A DNA stretch of 64,000 bases from Clavelina lepadiformis. Its lineage: Eukaryota; Chordata; Ascidiacea; Aplousobranchia; Clavelinidae. The stretch lies in assembly GCF_947623445.1 (NCBI RefSeq), contig NC_135242.1:22754001-22818000 (forward strand). The letters are read 5' to 3'. This document shows, one piece after another, positions 46,501 to 59,800 of the stretch (position 1 is the first letter of the stretch; each line of letters opens with the position of its first letter). Below the pieces are notes generated by a model, which saw only the letters and a list, made by a program, of their open reading frames with translations, was not told where the DNA came from and ran no database searches. The translations under genes and the position numbers were made by a program.

Positions 46501-49500
46501 GTTAGAGAGTTAGACACTGTGTTACTGCACTGACACCCGACTCTCTCCACCCGAAATCGTGTTCTTTGCCGTTTCGTTGGTCATCCAATTACGACTTTTT
46601 CTACCCGCGACGTGCCCGCACACACGCGGGAGCTTAACGCACGGGCGTGCACGCGGATCAACATTCCAAAGCCTGGTCTTGTTTGTACAAAGCGTTCATG
46701 CTCGCCAAGTGAATGCCTGACATACCAAACAGCAAGCGCCCAAGCCCGAACAATCGCTTCTTGAATCTGACTGGTTTTGGCGTTGAAAAGCATGGAATTA
46801 AGCTCGAATCGTTGTGATTCCAAGCGGCTCGGCGGTTGATTGGAGTTGGAAGTTATTTTATTTGCACAATTTAGTGGACAAAGAGAAATAATATTTTATT
46901 TTTTGTTTAACCTGTAAAAATAAGCTTATCACGGTTTACCGCCTTTCATTGTAAACCGGAATCTTGTGTTATAATTCTGAGCTGAAATTAGATGAAATAC
47001 ACAATTTAACCGACATTTTGGAGTTAACAGCCTTGTACGCACGTGTTTGTCATCCTAATCGCAAAATTCTTGTAATTTTAAAACCATGCCACTTCAATCA
47101 TTTTTGGGATGTCTAGTGACTTACCTTGTTTTCATCCAGATAAATAACTTCAACACTCATCTAATTGTCTGACTAATAACTTGTTACGTGACTATTGTTG
47201 TTATTGTTACGTCATAGAAAAGAATTTCGTCGTCAACAGGGATGATATTTGCTGCACGGTGAAAAATGGGTACCTTAATCGAAAAAGTATTTTAGTACCT
47301 TAAATCGTCTTAGTGACTAGGATTCAGTGACCCGCGTATTTTTTATGTGGTCATAGAGATCAGTTGACCTCAAGTGACATGTAGTTTACCGGCTTGAACT
47401 AAGGTTTGACGATTCGTATCAGTTTTAATTTTGACATCAGGTTTAGTCTTTTTAGGCTATCACTGTTTCACCAGAGAAATCGTATGTTCAAAGCTATTTC
47501 TACAGGTTTCTTGTTAACCCAGTTTAAATGTTATAAGATAGAAACCTAATTTTACCTTCTGTAAACTAAATCTAACTGTAAGATAAATCAACTTTTTGTA
47601 CCAATTCTTTCAACGCTAACCTAACCGCCTATTTTTCACAACAGGCTGCGTGGCCTACTTTCGATCAAATAGTCACTCTGTAATTTGTGGTTGAAGGCGA
47701 CTAAATTATATGATCATTAACCTTCGTGTACATTAATTTGGCAGAGGCGCAAAATGATTGTGACGAGAACGATGTTAATTCATGGTTTTAAACACACCTT
47801 ATAGGGTAGGCCTATTGGAATTCAACACAGTCGAATACATTTCAATCTGTTTTAGTCTTAGCTCAGTGTTGTCATGACTGGATCATGGAGTTCAAGTTAT
47901 CCAATGACTTTACTTGACTTAAATGTTCTAAAATCTAAATAACTGGACAGACGACAAATACGATGGATATAGATAATTGACAGCATGAAACAGAGCTTGG
48001 CATGAGGAAAATTAATTAAATAAAAATATTTCCATAAAAAGCAGGCTATAAATCCGATTAATTTGGAGACAGACATGAACTTATGATAACCAATTTAACT
48101 CAACGCTTATGTGACGTCAGGAAACATATTAAATTTAAAGTTATTGACTTGATTTAACTCGGGACAAAATTTAAACTGACAATGTCACGACTGAAATTGG
48201 CTCGAGTTAGAAAAAAATGGCTTGGCTACAACGGCCTTGACCTGGGCTAAACGTTTTCGCGAAGTCAGAAAATTTGCTATTGCTTTATTTTTATCAGGTA
48301 ACCCACATGCATGTGACTTAATTTAAATAGTTTTTCAAATCACTCATCACTTGGTGTAAGCCAAAGCATCAAAACCGAATCTGATTTTGTGTAAGGTGAC
48401 TTTGAAAGCTTAAAGCCGGGTTTTGGAGCTCATCACTGCTCAAACGATCAACCGCAATGTGGCTTGCTGATCGTTACTTTGTAGATAACCCTACGAACAC
48501 ACTGAACTTAACTTGTGTCGACTCCATATAACTTAATTAATGATTGGCAAGGTGCATAAAGGTAATATCTTTTCCCTGAAGTCTTTTTCAATGACCACAA
48601 ATTCGCAATCACACTCAACAACATTGTGTATGCATCGGCATGTGGACACGCAAGCTATACCTAATTAGTTAAAATTAGGGCAATTCATAGTCAATAAAGT
48701 CATGTTTTTCATGTCAATAAAGAATCGCCCTAGCTGTAATACAATAACAAATATGGGCCTATATGCAGTAATCGTATATAGATAGACGAATGGATACGAG
48801 TACGACTTAATTACCATGGAGCTGAAAACACAGCACAAACAAACAACCAGACTAGTTTTCACAATCCAGCAATGAGTTGTTATTAATTATCGTATTAATT
48901 GTAAGTTTTTTTGTAATATTAAAGGAATCAGAAGGGTGCAAAACTTACGCGTATTTGTGTAAGTCAAAAATAATTTCGACTAAAACCGCTTTGTAAAGAA
49001 TGTTGAGGTAATTTCCTGGCAAGTTGAGCAAAGTTTAGATGCCAGTGTTACTTTGGGCCCAACTCATTGAAGCTATGCAGCTACCAAAGACATTATGAAC
49101 ATTTTACACCTTATGTTAATGAAATATGAACATGTCATACTGTACTTTGAGAACTGTAGGTGTTTGTGACTCGCACATGTTGTGACTGTCATTAACTGCT
49201 CGCTAAGTCTCGTTCAGCCCAATAAATGCAATTCAAAAATTACAGGTTAGATTGTTGCACAAATTACCTTGCGGTTATAGGAGGAATGCGGTCTTCGTCG
49301 ACGGTTTACATGCTTGATCGACTGACAGGTATTTTCCGAACACCTTTACCTTGCTTTTTGCTACATAGCACTGTGAAAAAAATGGATCGTGGGCTATTAC
49401 CTACTTCAAAAAAGACATTTGCTGCAATGTCGCTGGCCTATCTTTCCACTATGCAGACTTAAAATAGCTCAGATTTATAGACGAAACCGGAGATATTTTA

Positions 49501-50337
49501 AAAATAAACGTCTCCTTTTATCTTTGCCAACAACAAGTCTTCTACGATTACTTCTTCTGCCTTCCAAAGTTAATAGACAACTACAGGTAAAAGACCATTA
49601 GGTTGCCTATTTTTAGACGACACCGAAAGCTTAATCCATGGTCGACAAAAATAACATTACGGGCCCATATAACCCCATCCAAGCAGTTTTAAAAGTGAAT
49701 AAAATCATCAAGTCAGAATAATTAAACTGAGAATGCGCTATCAGTCAGCATTTAAAGTTTATGAAGGGCTACAGTATGAGCTAATATAAAAGAATGGATT
49801 GAGAAGTCGTAATGCTTAACAATATTCCAAGTTTTAAAACCTTCAAAGGCAGGTATTAATAGATAATAGCTCAGGAATTCCATCAAAACTTTGCTGGTGA
49901 TCAGGTTGTCATTGAATGTGACGAAGCTTAAAAGCGCTACCTAGCGGTAATAGAAAACGCTCATTAGAGGATGTTGAGTAACATACCACGACTGTTGTTT
50001 ATAACCGAATTTTGTAGCTAAAGGTGAAAACTATTTCGCAAAGTTTGACAAATGCTGTACTTATACCTCGAAAGTGAAAAAAATTGGAAAATTTGTGAAA
50101 AATGCCAGAAAATCCTCTATTAAGTATGGCTGTCGAAAAAATGATAATGCACAAGTGCCATAAGAAGAGAATACAAACAACTACAGTATATTCAATAATT
50201 TTACAATAGAAAAGTTACTATTTTAACGTAACTGACGTAAAATGAATTCAGAGATAGTATACTCTTTATAATGAATACTTATCTCCAATATTGTAAGGTT
50301 ACAAGCAACCTGATTTGGATAAATTCAGCACCGAGCG
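40562..50337. other. 9.8-kb intergenic region upstream of angiomotin
   Basis: Expected to contain the angiomotin promoter and any 5' UTR exons, plus the RP9 3' UTR. I see no confident gene. One exon-like segment is at 41860-41963 (plus strand, acceptor TTTTAG, then a frame with EGGWRYNLDPKVRFGF ending in TAA). Four of the window's TAGGCCTA octamers lie here (41993, 42017, 42321, 47807). Confidence 0.5.
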
Positions 50338-52348
50338 CTATCTGTGGTGATGGTCACCTTTATGTTTTTTTCTTGAGGTTTCGTGGTCGCTGTCTGATGA
50401 GCGAGCGTTTCGGGATTTATGCTTATGTTTTTTTCTTCTTTTTTTCTCTTGCTCAAGTTCATTATTTTTTTTGTCTTTTTTGTCGTGCTTATGCTTCTCA
50501 AAATCTTTTTTTGACTTTGATTTCTTCCTTTCGGCCGCAGGTGTGTCTTTTTCGACCCATGCTGTTTTCTTTTTCTTCCGTTTTGCCTTTCGGTGCTTTT
50601 TCTTTTTATGTTCAGAACCACTCTCGCTCTCGGACGTAGAAGATTTCTCCAACATCTGTTGCAACCACCTGACTTTGTTTTCAGTTTTCTTTTCATCAGT
50701 CATAATGTTGTACATGGGATCCTCGTGCATCTAAATCCGATACACAAACTGTTCTCGTAAAGGAAATACTCATCTTGGTATAGAAATCATATAAGAATAA
50801 TAATCCAAAGTTACATTTAATACTTTAAAAACATGGTTTACTTTTTGAACTTTTACACTAAACCAATCTATTTAACAACAAAGCAATTGCCACACAGAAA
50901 CAAGAACAACTCTGATTTTCATCGGCCAGGTTACCAAGCTAATTCAAGTTTTAATTTTCAGTAGTGCTAATGAAGGGGTTGACAAGTTTGTTTTAGTAAA
51001 AGAACCATTTGGCTGCAATTCCCAATAATTTATAAAGTGTAACCATAAAATCCATCTGACTGCTATGAGAAAAATAACGCTATGCATATAACCTACACTT
51101 TACAAAGAGAACATTGTATGACAAATATTTTCAAGCAATTGACACTTCTGATGCCATATTAGGCATAATATGCCAAATTCTTGCACTTAAGACTACAATT
51201 GCAGAGTATTTATGGTGCAAGTTTTGTAAATACAGCGAGTATTTCTGCATGTGCTGAATGAACTGCACAATCAGTTTGATACAGCTAGATTATTAGGCCA
51301 GGTCACTCCCCTATACATTACATAATTAACAATGCAAGAGACAAAAACAAACCTCACGAAACTTCTCGTTTGCCGTGTTTCCAGATATAAAAAGTGGGCA
51401 CTCTCTGTCTCCTGTTCTGTGTCCATAATTTTTACATTTCCAACCTTAAACAACATACATTAAACGTTAATATTATGCCACTGATGTCTAGTCTATTTAT
51501 ATACTGTATATATCAAACTCATTTCAACTAATTACATGTATCAAACTTTGTTACAGTATATATATTTTTATATATACATATATATATGTGTGTGTGTGTT
51601 TATGTTACAGTAATCTTACAACCCCTGCAATTGAAAGTTATGCCGGAATAAAAACACGGTCTTTTAAGTAATGCACAGAGTAAAAGTTTTCTAAAAATGT
51701 GGGAAGTGATTATACCACTGGCAGCTTGTATTGCATGCAGCACACCAGTGGGGTGAGCAGAAAATGTTTGCAAAACAGCTAACTTAAAAGGTAACAACAG
51801 TGGTTAACTCAAAACAATTAACAGTGTGAATGTTTCGATTTAAGTTGATTTAGGGGGTGGATCTGGATTTGAATTACAGTTAATGGTAGGTTAACAAACC
51901 ATAACTATTACTGTAGGTTTGTAGGTTGAACATTAAGTGAAAAACAATAGAAGTTTACAATTTTACGGAAGAAATTTACTTTATTTAATGAGTAGTGGTC
52001 AGTAGTGCAAATATGACTGCCTCAATGTAGGTTACTCACATTGCATTACTTTAACTTCTTTTCCAAGTGGCATCCATAAGCCCTTTGTTGGTGCATTCGC
52101 AAGGAACTCTCTTGCTTTGCGATTTTCTTCAGTATCCGGGATGCATTCTTCAGGAGCATCCTCATGCTCTTTAACAAAACCCGGAGGAGCTTGTTCATAA
52201 CTGGAAAACACGAAAGAATTTTATTTCATCTATGTCATACGTACGGGATTCAGACACAGGTCTAGCCTATGGCAATGAAATGACACCAACAGATGCATAC
52301 TTACAAAGTTTCAATATGTTTGATACGTTCAATTATCGCTTTCTCCAT
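50338..52348 (-). CDS. RP9: RP9 / PAP-1 homologue (pre-mRNA splicing-associated zinc-knuckle protein)
   Basis: RP9 (PIM1-associated protein, retinitis pigmentosa 9) is a nuclear, splicing-linked protein. Exons (minus strand): 52348-52305, 52200-52040, 51444-51353, 50730-50338, with GT-AG borders and agreeing phases. Taking ATG 52348-52346 as start gives 229 residues; human RP9 has 221. Diagnostic blocks: HIETFYEQAPPGFVKE, AREFLANAPTKGLWMPLGKE (near-identical to human), CCHC knuckle CWKCKNYGHRTGDREC, HEDPMYNIMTDEK, and a long Lys/Arg/Ser/Glu-rich tail ending in a His-rich stretch. The human protein has extra Arg-rich residues before the conserved block. The frame stays open upstream of the chosen ATG (KKKTDHN), so another N-terminal exon above 52348 is possible. 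The gene is head to head with centrin-3. Confidence 0.92.
51557..51599. repeat. AT/GT microsatellite
   Basis: Alternating TA runs pass into a (TG)n run ending at about 51599. It lies between two RP9 coding exons, just downstream (in genomic order) of the zinc-knuckle exon. Confidence 0.7.
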
Positions 52349-53267
52349 ATTATGGTCAGTTTTTTTTTTATAAATCTGAATTTAATGCACAGCCTATGTA
52401 TGAGTGTAGGTTGGTACACCAGTAAGATTATATCCAGCACTTTAGCAACCTAAATTACTGTCGTTCCAGATTAACTGGCAAATCAGTCAATCTGCTCATT
52501 AGGGCCTAGGACTGTAACTGAAACGAGTGAAAGAATGAGCTTTATTTCGCATTTATAATACATTACAAGTATAGGCCTACTGGCCTAGTTAAGCACAAAA
52601 CCAAATAGAATCTCACGGAGTGATGAACAACCAAAGACCTCACGGTCATCACAAACCACAGCCTAGTACCTGACTTCTGTATTTACGGGGCCTACTCAGT
52701 GCACTATTGCGTCGCCTTGAGTGCTTCCAAAATACACAGGTTCGTTTGACTAAATTTTGGTATAAAGCAAGAGTTCAGATCGCTGCTGTACTGCAAGGAA
52801 AGTAACCTTATCTATCGATGGGAGGTTAGGTAACCAACAGTTAGCCTAAAAAAGCTACCACCAGTATTATAAAGTAGCGTATACAGACAAGCAAAGTAGA
52901 ATGTAGAGCACTTAAATAAAAATCATTCCATTTATCAAAGCAAATATTCATTGAAACAACTTATTTTCTTATACTCTATTTTTACCAATCACTATTTTAC
53001 CTTGGTATGATTTCTATGTGGGAGCGTGCAACTGTTATTGTTTGACGTCACACTTTGAACAGTTTATTTGCTTTTAAATAAAGCCTTAAAAGTCTAAGTC
53101 GAACGAAACTGTTAGGAACAACATTGTTAAGTTGATTTGGAAGTGGATTGACGGCTACACGCCAGGTGTTCGTAACTATTTTGTTTTTGAAGCTTCTGCT
53201 TTGGACTGTAAATAAAAAGTAAATTGTTGTTGCTGTTCTGTTTGTTCAACAAAATTTGCACACCAAA
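52349..53267. promoter_or_regulatory. shared upstream region of RP9 and centrin-3 (probable bidirectional promoter)
   Basis: The two start codons are about 920 bp apart and diverge. The interval has no other gene-like frame, so both promoters and any 5' UTR exons must lie here. No TATA box or named factor site is claimed. A missing RP9 N-terminal exon could also be here. Confidence 0.45.
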
Positions 53268-55223
53268 ATGAGTTTATCCTTGAGGTAAGTTTGGTAGCCA
53301 CTTTGTATCTGTTTCGCTAAATAGAAAACATAGCCTACAGTTTACTGTTAATTTAAAAATTTGCTCTAGTGAATTTATACAACTAAAGCAGTCAAAAAGT
53401 TAGCAGTCTTAAATAAATGATGAGCAAAATCTATTTTCTTGCTTAATTAAAATCACCTATATACAACCTAATATTCATAGAGCTGGTTTGAGACAGACAT
53501 TTGACTTCACTGTGTTCATCATGCCAACATTTGTTTATACTCGAAGACTTTTTCTTTACATGTGGTACTGTATGTATATTGTATACGTGTAGAGGCGAGT
53601 TAGGGCTTGAAAAATCCAAACGCAAAAAACGAAGAGAATTGACCAATGAACAGAAGCAGGAAATCAAAGAAGCTTTTGAATTATTTGACACCGACAAAGA
53701 TCAAAAGATAGATTATCATGAGTTAAAGGTGTGTGGAATGTATTTCCAGGAGCTTGTGCGTTTATGGTGTATATGTATTGGCGACTTTATGTAATCGTAA
53801 AAAAACCTTAAATGGCTGTCTGTATATATGGTCTTTCGCTGATAAAATTTAGGTGATTCTAGACAACTACATTTTCTGCAGGTGGCAATGAGAGCATTAG
53901 GGTTTGATGTGAAAAAAGCAGATGTCCTTAAAGTGCTTCGCGATTATGATCGTGAGGGTACTGGCAGCATAAGTTTTGATGACTACAATGATGTCAGTAA
54001 GTGCCACATAGCTGTTGGATAATATGACGATGTATTTTATTTTCTATCAGCAATCACTGCTTTTTGTTTGTTAAAGAGTTTCCGTTTTCTCATTTTTTCA
54101 AGCAATAGTATATAGCAGGGCTTCCCAAACTGGGGGTCGCGTAACGAACTTCAGGGGTCGCAGAGCGTATACCAATTTTACACGAAGTACAAAATACAAT
54201 CAAAACAAAATATACTTCCAGCCTAATAAACATAGAAACCGCCTTGAGACCAGCATTAATAGATATTGAGCCACGGCTGGACTTGCTTTGTAGCAGAAAG
54301 CAGTCGGACCAATCACACTGAATAAATGTGTGTGCTTTTTTGTTTGCAGTAGCCTACATATGTGTAAAGTAGTAAGTAGGCTTTGAGTACTGGTGGCTTG
54401 AATTCAGTCTTTGCATCTCAATAAATGTCACTAATGACTAATGTATATTTTGCACTGCTTATCAATTTAAACGTGAAGGGTCGCGGAAAACTTCAGAAGT
54501 TTGAAAGGGGTCGCGAGCAAAAAAGTTTGGGAAGCCCTGGTATATAGCAATGTGATAATGATTGATTGATGATAACTTAATGATCAGTTTTGTTATAATG
54601 AGATGGTGGATGCCACATGAAACTGATTCAATTACTTGTCTCTTTGCTATCAACTTTTTTCCAACAAAAAAGAGTCGAATCACTAATTAACAGAGTTAAA
54701 ATGATTGATATCGGCTGTCTGAAATAAAAAAATTTCCTTTTGCAGTGACGGAATGGATGTTAGAGAGAGATCCACAGGAGGAATTGACAAAGGCTTTCAA
54801 ATTATTTGATGATGATGATACTGGAAGAATATCGGTAAGATTTTGTGATTGCTCAAAGTTCAAAGCAAGAATATATGTATCTCTATATGCAGCACTTTCG
54901 TGTAGGTGAGAAACTTGCGCAGAGTAGCTCGTGAACTTGGAGAGACCATGTCCGAAGATGAAATCCGTGCAATGGTTGATGAGTTTGATACAGACGGTGA
55001 CGGGGAGAGTAAGAAAACCATTCTCATTTTGCAGTACCTACTTATAGCTTTTATTGAACCATGTATAATTGTATATACTGCCCATGTTATGTATCTATAA
55101 ATTTCAGCTTCCAATTGTGAAAATGAAATTGAATTATATTTAAAGTTAAGCCAGCGTGTGATGAAATTTTATTTTTCAGTTAACTTGGAGGAGTTTGTCA
55201 CCATTATGACTGGGGATACGTGA
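53268..55223 (+). CDS. CETN3: centrin-3 (CETN3), EF-hand centriole protein
   Basis: Centrins are Ca2+-binding proteins of centrioles and basal bodies; centrin-3 is the Cdc31-like branch. Exons: 53268-53284, 53593-53728, 53882-53996, 54746-54834, 54906-55008, 55180-55223 (TGA). Phases agree and the product is 167 residues, exactly the human length. It begins [26 protein letters not shown] and [16 protein letters not shown] are close to human CETN3 and distinguish it from centrin-1/2. EF-hand loops: [12 protein letters not shown] (canonical), [12 protein letters not shown] (degenerate), [12 protein letters not shown] (no final Glu), DTDGDGEINLEE (canonical). The C-terminus GDT resembles the human GDI. 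The third intron carries a hAT insertion (54116-54539). The 17-nt first coding exon is short but matches the family's start. Confidence 0.96.
54108..54547 (+). mobile_element. hAT element remnant with 8-bp target duplication and transposase C-terminus
   Basis: GTATATAG at 54108-54115 and 54540-54547 flanks a 424-bp unit with perfect 16-bp inverted ends, CAGGGCTTCCCAAACT. Inside, 54241-54321 encodes [17 protein letters not shown] then RKQSDQSH and a stop. This closely resembles the C-terminal dimerisation end of hAT (ZBED-like) transposases, and AATAAA follows the stop. It is therefore an internally deleted hAT copy in the centrin-3 intron, unable to move by itself. Confidence 0.9.
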
Positions 55224-56825
55224 AGATCCTCTCAACAAGAAATCAGTTTTGGATGTGATTCTTTTTTCATTTTGGCATTGAATTTATGGCCCAAGCCCTG
55301 GGAGGTTACAACCTGCTTGAACAGGATCTAAAACCTGAAGGAAACAATTGACTAAATTTTCTTAACTTCAAATCTTAAATGTAACCATAGTATTTCCTGT
55401 TGAAAAAATAAGACAAATCAAGTAATACTGGATCGTACCATAATGTTTGTCGACTTCACCTGAACAGTTGTGTTGTTGTATCAAGTTGCACTTTATCTCA
55501 TTTTGAGCTTACTTGAAGAAAATGAGGCTGAATCTTGGTGTCCTGTAATATGCAGATTCCTTGTGTGATAAAATGCTTTTTATAAACGGCTGGAGTGTAT
55601 TAAATCTATACTTGTAATAAGTTCGCCTTAGTACAGCTTTCTAATAGTTTTTATATTAAAAAAGTGTCATGTACAATCAGAACCTTAAGGTGCCTGCACC
55701 GTTTCACACCTGAGTAATAGTGGCCATACGTCATTGCTGCAGGACACCTAAGTAAATGGTTAAGTTTGTCTAAATTAGCAACTTTCGTTTTGGTAAATTC
55801 TTTTGTCGGAGCATGTCGCGATCTGATACTGAGACAGTAGGCTGTGCTGCCTTGGTCAAATTAGGGTTATGGATGGATCTGTGGGCCTGGACGTATCTTG
55901 CGAGCGGATTTTCCGTTTCTAAAATTTGACACTTGGCAGCTTGATTATGTTAAGCAAATGTAAGCTCCGCTAGCGAGAAATCTCTGTGTGGATCCAGTCT
56001 TAAACCTAAGCCTGTGGAAAGACCATTCAGGTACCATCGTCCGAGTCGGTCTCACCATATCAGAAGCTGAAAAGTAGGCTTTCAATGTCCATCAGCTTTA
56101 GAATTTCACACAAAACAGTGCGTAGGTGTGTTCAAACTGTTCAATGCTGCGGAGTCGCAATGACTCGAGTTATTTTTTGCAAAGAATTTGGAGAAGGGCT
56201 TGTGTCTTTTTAAGTCAAATCTTCTGAAAATGTAGGCCTAACTCAAGTCATTACAACACTGTTTTTGGAAACAAGGTAAGCAGTTAGAGGTCGCATCATT
56301 TTTACATTCGCTTTTGTCATTTGGCATTACGACTTGCAGGAAAAGTTAGGTATAGTCGAGAAAACGGGCAAATCCTGAAATGATCAAAGGCGGCTTGACA
56401 GGTTTGATACACAACCGTAGTATTTCATATCAAAGTCGTACGCGATTAAAGTTGACTGGTTCAATCAGTAGTTAGATAATATTTTGTTAGAATAGCGCTG
56501 CTACAACAATACAAATCACGAGGTGCTGTACAATAGAATGCAGAACAACGATGAAATAATCGTATATCCGGCGTTAATTTCCTGCTGATGCATTTAAGGT
56601 TCTTATTGCATGGATTGCCTCACGTAACGCCTCTTATTATGACTTGTTTTAATGACAAGACGTACTACATAAAGAATCAAGCCTTATTTCTTAGGTTTAG
56701 TTTTGTGTTAAATAAGTAAATTTCACTTTTTTGTTGGCGATCTTGAAACTTTGCCGCGGAAAGTGGGATATCGGAGTAGTTATTTTGAAATACAGCTGGA
56801 AACTTTCATCAAGACGAGATAAACG
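55224..56825. other. centrin-3 3' UTR and upstream region of the ZP gene
   Basis: About 1.6 kb. ATTAAA at 55599-55604 is a plausible centrin-3 polyadenylation signal, giving a 3' UTR of about 400 nt. The remainder is expected to hold the promoter of the ZP-domain gene. No other coding frame is recognised. Confidence 0.5.
55599..55604 (+). other. CETN3: candidate polyadenylation signal of centrin-3
   Basis: ATTAAA, the second commonest animal signal, about 375 nt after the stop codon in a U-rich context. Confidence 0.35.
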
Positions 56826-59800
56826 ATGAAGAGTGTCGGTGCCCCTCTATTTCTATTAGCAATTCTGGCGACATTGTTGAGCGGAGGTTCAGGTCAAACT
56901 GGTAAGTGAAGTAAATCTTCAGTATAGTGTCAAATTAGTTTTCAAATGTAGGGACAATTTTCATTTCCGTACACTTGCGTGATTCTTGCACGCAACTCGC
57001 AAGTATCCACTGCTTCATTCTCATGCGTAAATTATGTACATCTTGATCCGATTTTCTTATCCCAGTGACACTGGACTAAAAGACTAGCTGGTAACTTTGC
57101 AGATAGAAGACGTAGGGAGCTGAAATGTCTCTGAAAGTTTGCAGACTTTCCAACCATGTAACTATCATATGGATATGTTATGAAATATTTGAGATATTAG
57201 CAAATTTTGGGGAAAACTTCACATTTTGTTTGTAGTTGTTACTATGAGGCTCGTTAGGTTTATCAATGCCAATCGTCGTGGCGGGTGGCCAAATGAGATA
57301 AGGCATTTAAACGAGTCCTCCGAATAGAACGGCTTAGCACTTGACTATCTTACGGAATGTTTGCTGGGCTTACTTCAATCTTGTAATGTGCATAGTTGGG
57401 CTACTATATGCTGACATCATTGGCAAGTGTTTTGTTACTATGCAGCATGTGGTTAATAGTCACTCAAGCATATCAAACACAAGAGAGCGTATAGTATTCC
57501 AGCTTTGATAAAAAGCTGTACTTCTATACGGAAAGATCATACGATATCTAGCACGGTGGAAAATTTTTTCTCGCAGATTAAATAGTAATAATATACTGTA
57601 CACTTTATAACATTTGTTTCTTTAGTAATGCATTTCAAAGGTTGTAAATTGCGCGGGTAGGAAAAAGAACCTTTGTCCCCAGCGGTTGAAGATCATTTGT
57701 GTAGGCGACAACACGATATACTAAATACCAACACGAAATTATTTAAGAATTAATATCGTGAGGCTCTGAACCATTTTGTTTTACCAAGACGCAAGACGAC
57801 CTAACCAATTTTTGCTTACTTTTTTCACAGTAGTCGACGTTGTAATTACTAATTCCTGTCTGGAGGAGACAACCGTAGCCGGTCTTGAAACGTGTCGCGA
57901 AGGAATGTTCCTGTATATTGATTCGTTACGCTCTATTGACATTCCCATGTTTATTTTTAACCTTTCACGTGAGTGACTTTTTTCCGATTTTTTGTCCAAC
58001 ATCGGTATTCTTGAAGATTTGTTAATATTTAATAACTAAAGAAATAAATGAAGTTTAACAATTGTATTTATTTCTGTATTGAAGAATAAAGACAAAACTC
58101 ACTTATAATAACTAAAACATTGTATTTCTCATCATTGCAGCGAAAATGCACAGCCTTATGTCAAATCTGTCGACGTCATACACATTGAATTTTACCTATT
58201 TCGCAAGTAGATTTTTCAGATGCGCTTCTTAAAAGTTATTCGTTTTAATTTCCAGTTGCCGACGTTTGCCAAACCGCGAACCCTTGTTTCAGCGGTTCTG
58301 ACACACCCGTCACAGATTTATGCACTATCAACAACAACAAATCCTCCAGCGAGTATGCATTTCTGGATTGCGTCTGTCCGCAAGACAACGTGCGTTGGAA
58401 GGACGAGCTTAACACTACCATTTACCGAGCTGGCATAAGCTGCGTTGGTAAGTATAGGCCTAATTAATTTGTCTCATGCGCTTTACCGCGCTCGCTTGAA
58501 TTTTGTGTGTGTTGACCGTGCTGTTTGTGTATCAGGTGTTTACGCCGTTGCTAAGTTATGTTAAAGTCAACGCGTGTTTTGTTGCTTACTGTAGCTAATT
58601 GCATTTCCCATAGCAAGGTATGATTATACGATTTGTTTTTGATTAAGTGGTGTCTAAAGCAGCCGTGTCCAACGCACATACCTTAATGAGTTGAAAATGA
58701 AGCCACTTTTGAAATGCGGGGCAAATATTAAATAACTTATTACACTTGATTTAGTTTAACAGAAGTATAAGTGAAGAAATTATCGTTCTTGCGGACTCCA
58801 AATTCTTAGTACTTTGCGCAGTCGTGGAGAACGTTGTTGTAGCAATTCGCTTGAAGTTACACATTTGTAAAGCTTACCACAAATGCAATATCTTCGGCGT
58901 TCGCGAGTTTATAACATTTAACAAACCTTAGCTACTGTATAGATGCAAGTTGGCCACATCCTTTTGGGTGTTATTAATGATTTTTAGCAGGCGAGTGCAT
59001 TCGGTAATTAATTTGTTGAAGATGAAAACGGTTGGATCATTCGTAGCGATTAAACATTTTTTTTTATTTTTACGATTCGTAATTGCTGTCATTTCTAAAT
59101 ATTTTTTTATTCTTCCATAACTGATGCATTAAAGTAACGATGAGTAATTTTCAAGATTTTTGCTCAGATATAAACGAGTGTGCCGCCGCCACCGACACCT
59201 GCGATCCCGAAGGTGCTACTTGCACAAATATTCAAGGGAACTACACCTGCGAATGTCTGTTCGGGTATATCGATCTCAATCCGTCAATGCCCGGCGAAGT
59301 TTGCCAACTTTATTCGGACGAATGTACTCTTCAGGTTGAACCAAAGTGCGATGAGAATGCTGACTGTCAGAATCTCGAACGTAAGTGTACTTTGTGGCAG
59401 GGTTTTTTCCAACGCTTCGGAAATTTAGCCTTGCCTGAAGTCCGATAAAATACGCTGTTTGCTTTGACGCTGTCGTTTAACAACAAAGATAGTGTGAGAC
59501 AAAAATGATAGCGTCTATTGAACTCGGATGAATACTTATTTGCTATTGTATGGAAGCACGGGACGAGTCCAGAAATACGGGAATATTTTGTTGTTTACGT
59601 AATAGGACAATTCCTGCAGCAAATAGAATTGTTCCACAATGTTGTTTTTTCTTGGTTGATTCCCTAATTCTCAACTAAAGTGATTCCAAGCTTTATCCAT
59701 TCATAAAAGTCCGACCTACAGTAGATACTTCTAGCAATCAATTTACATTTTACACGGTTTGATGATTTCAGGTTACGTCGGATGTTATGACTCTACTTTC

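Noticed and set aside
50271..50734. Plus-strand frames rich in Phe, Cys and Ser
   Set aside because: These are antisense shadows of the Lys-rich RP9 tail, whose AAA/AAG codons read as TTT/CTT on the other strand.
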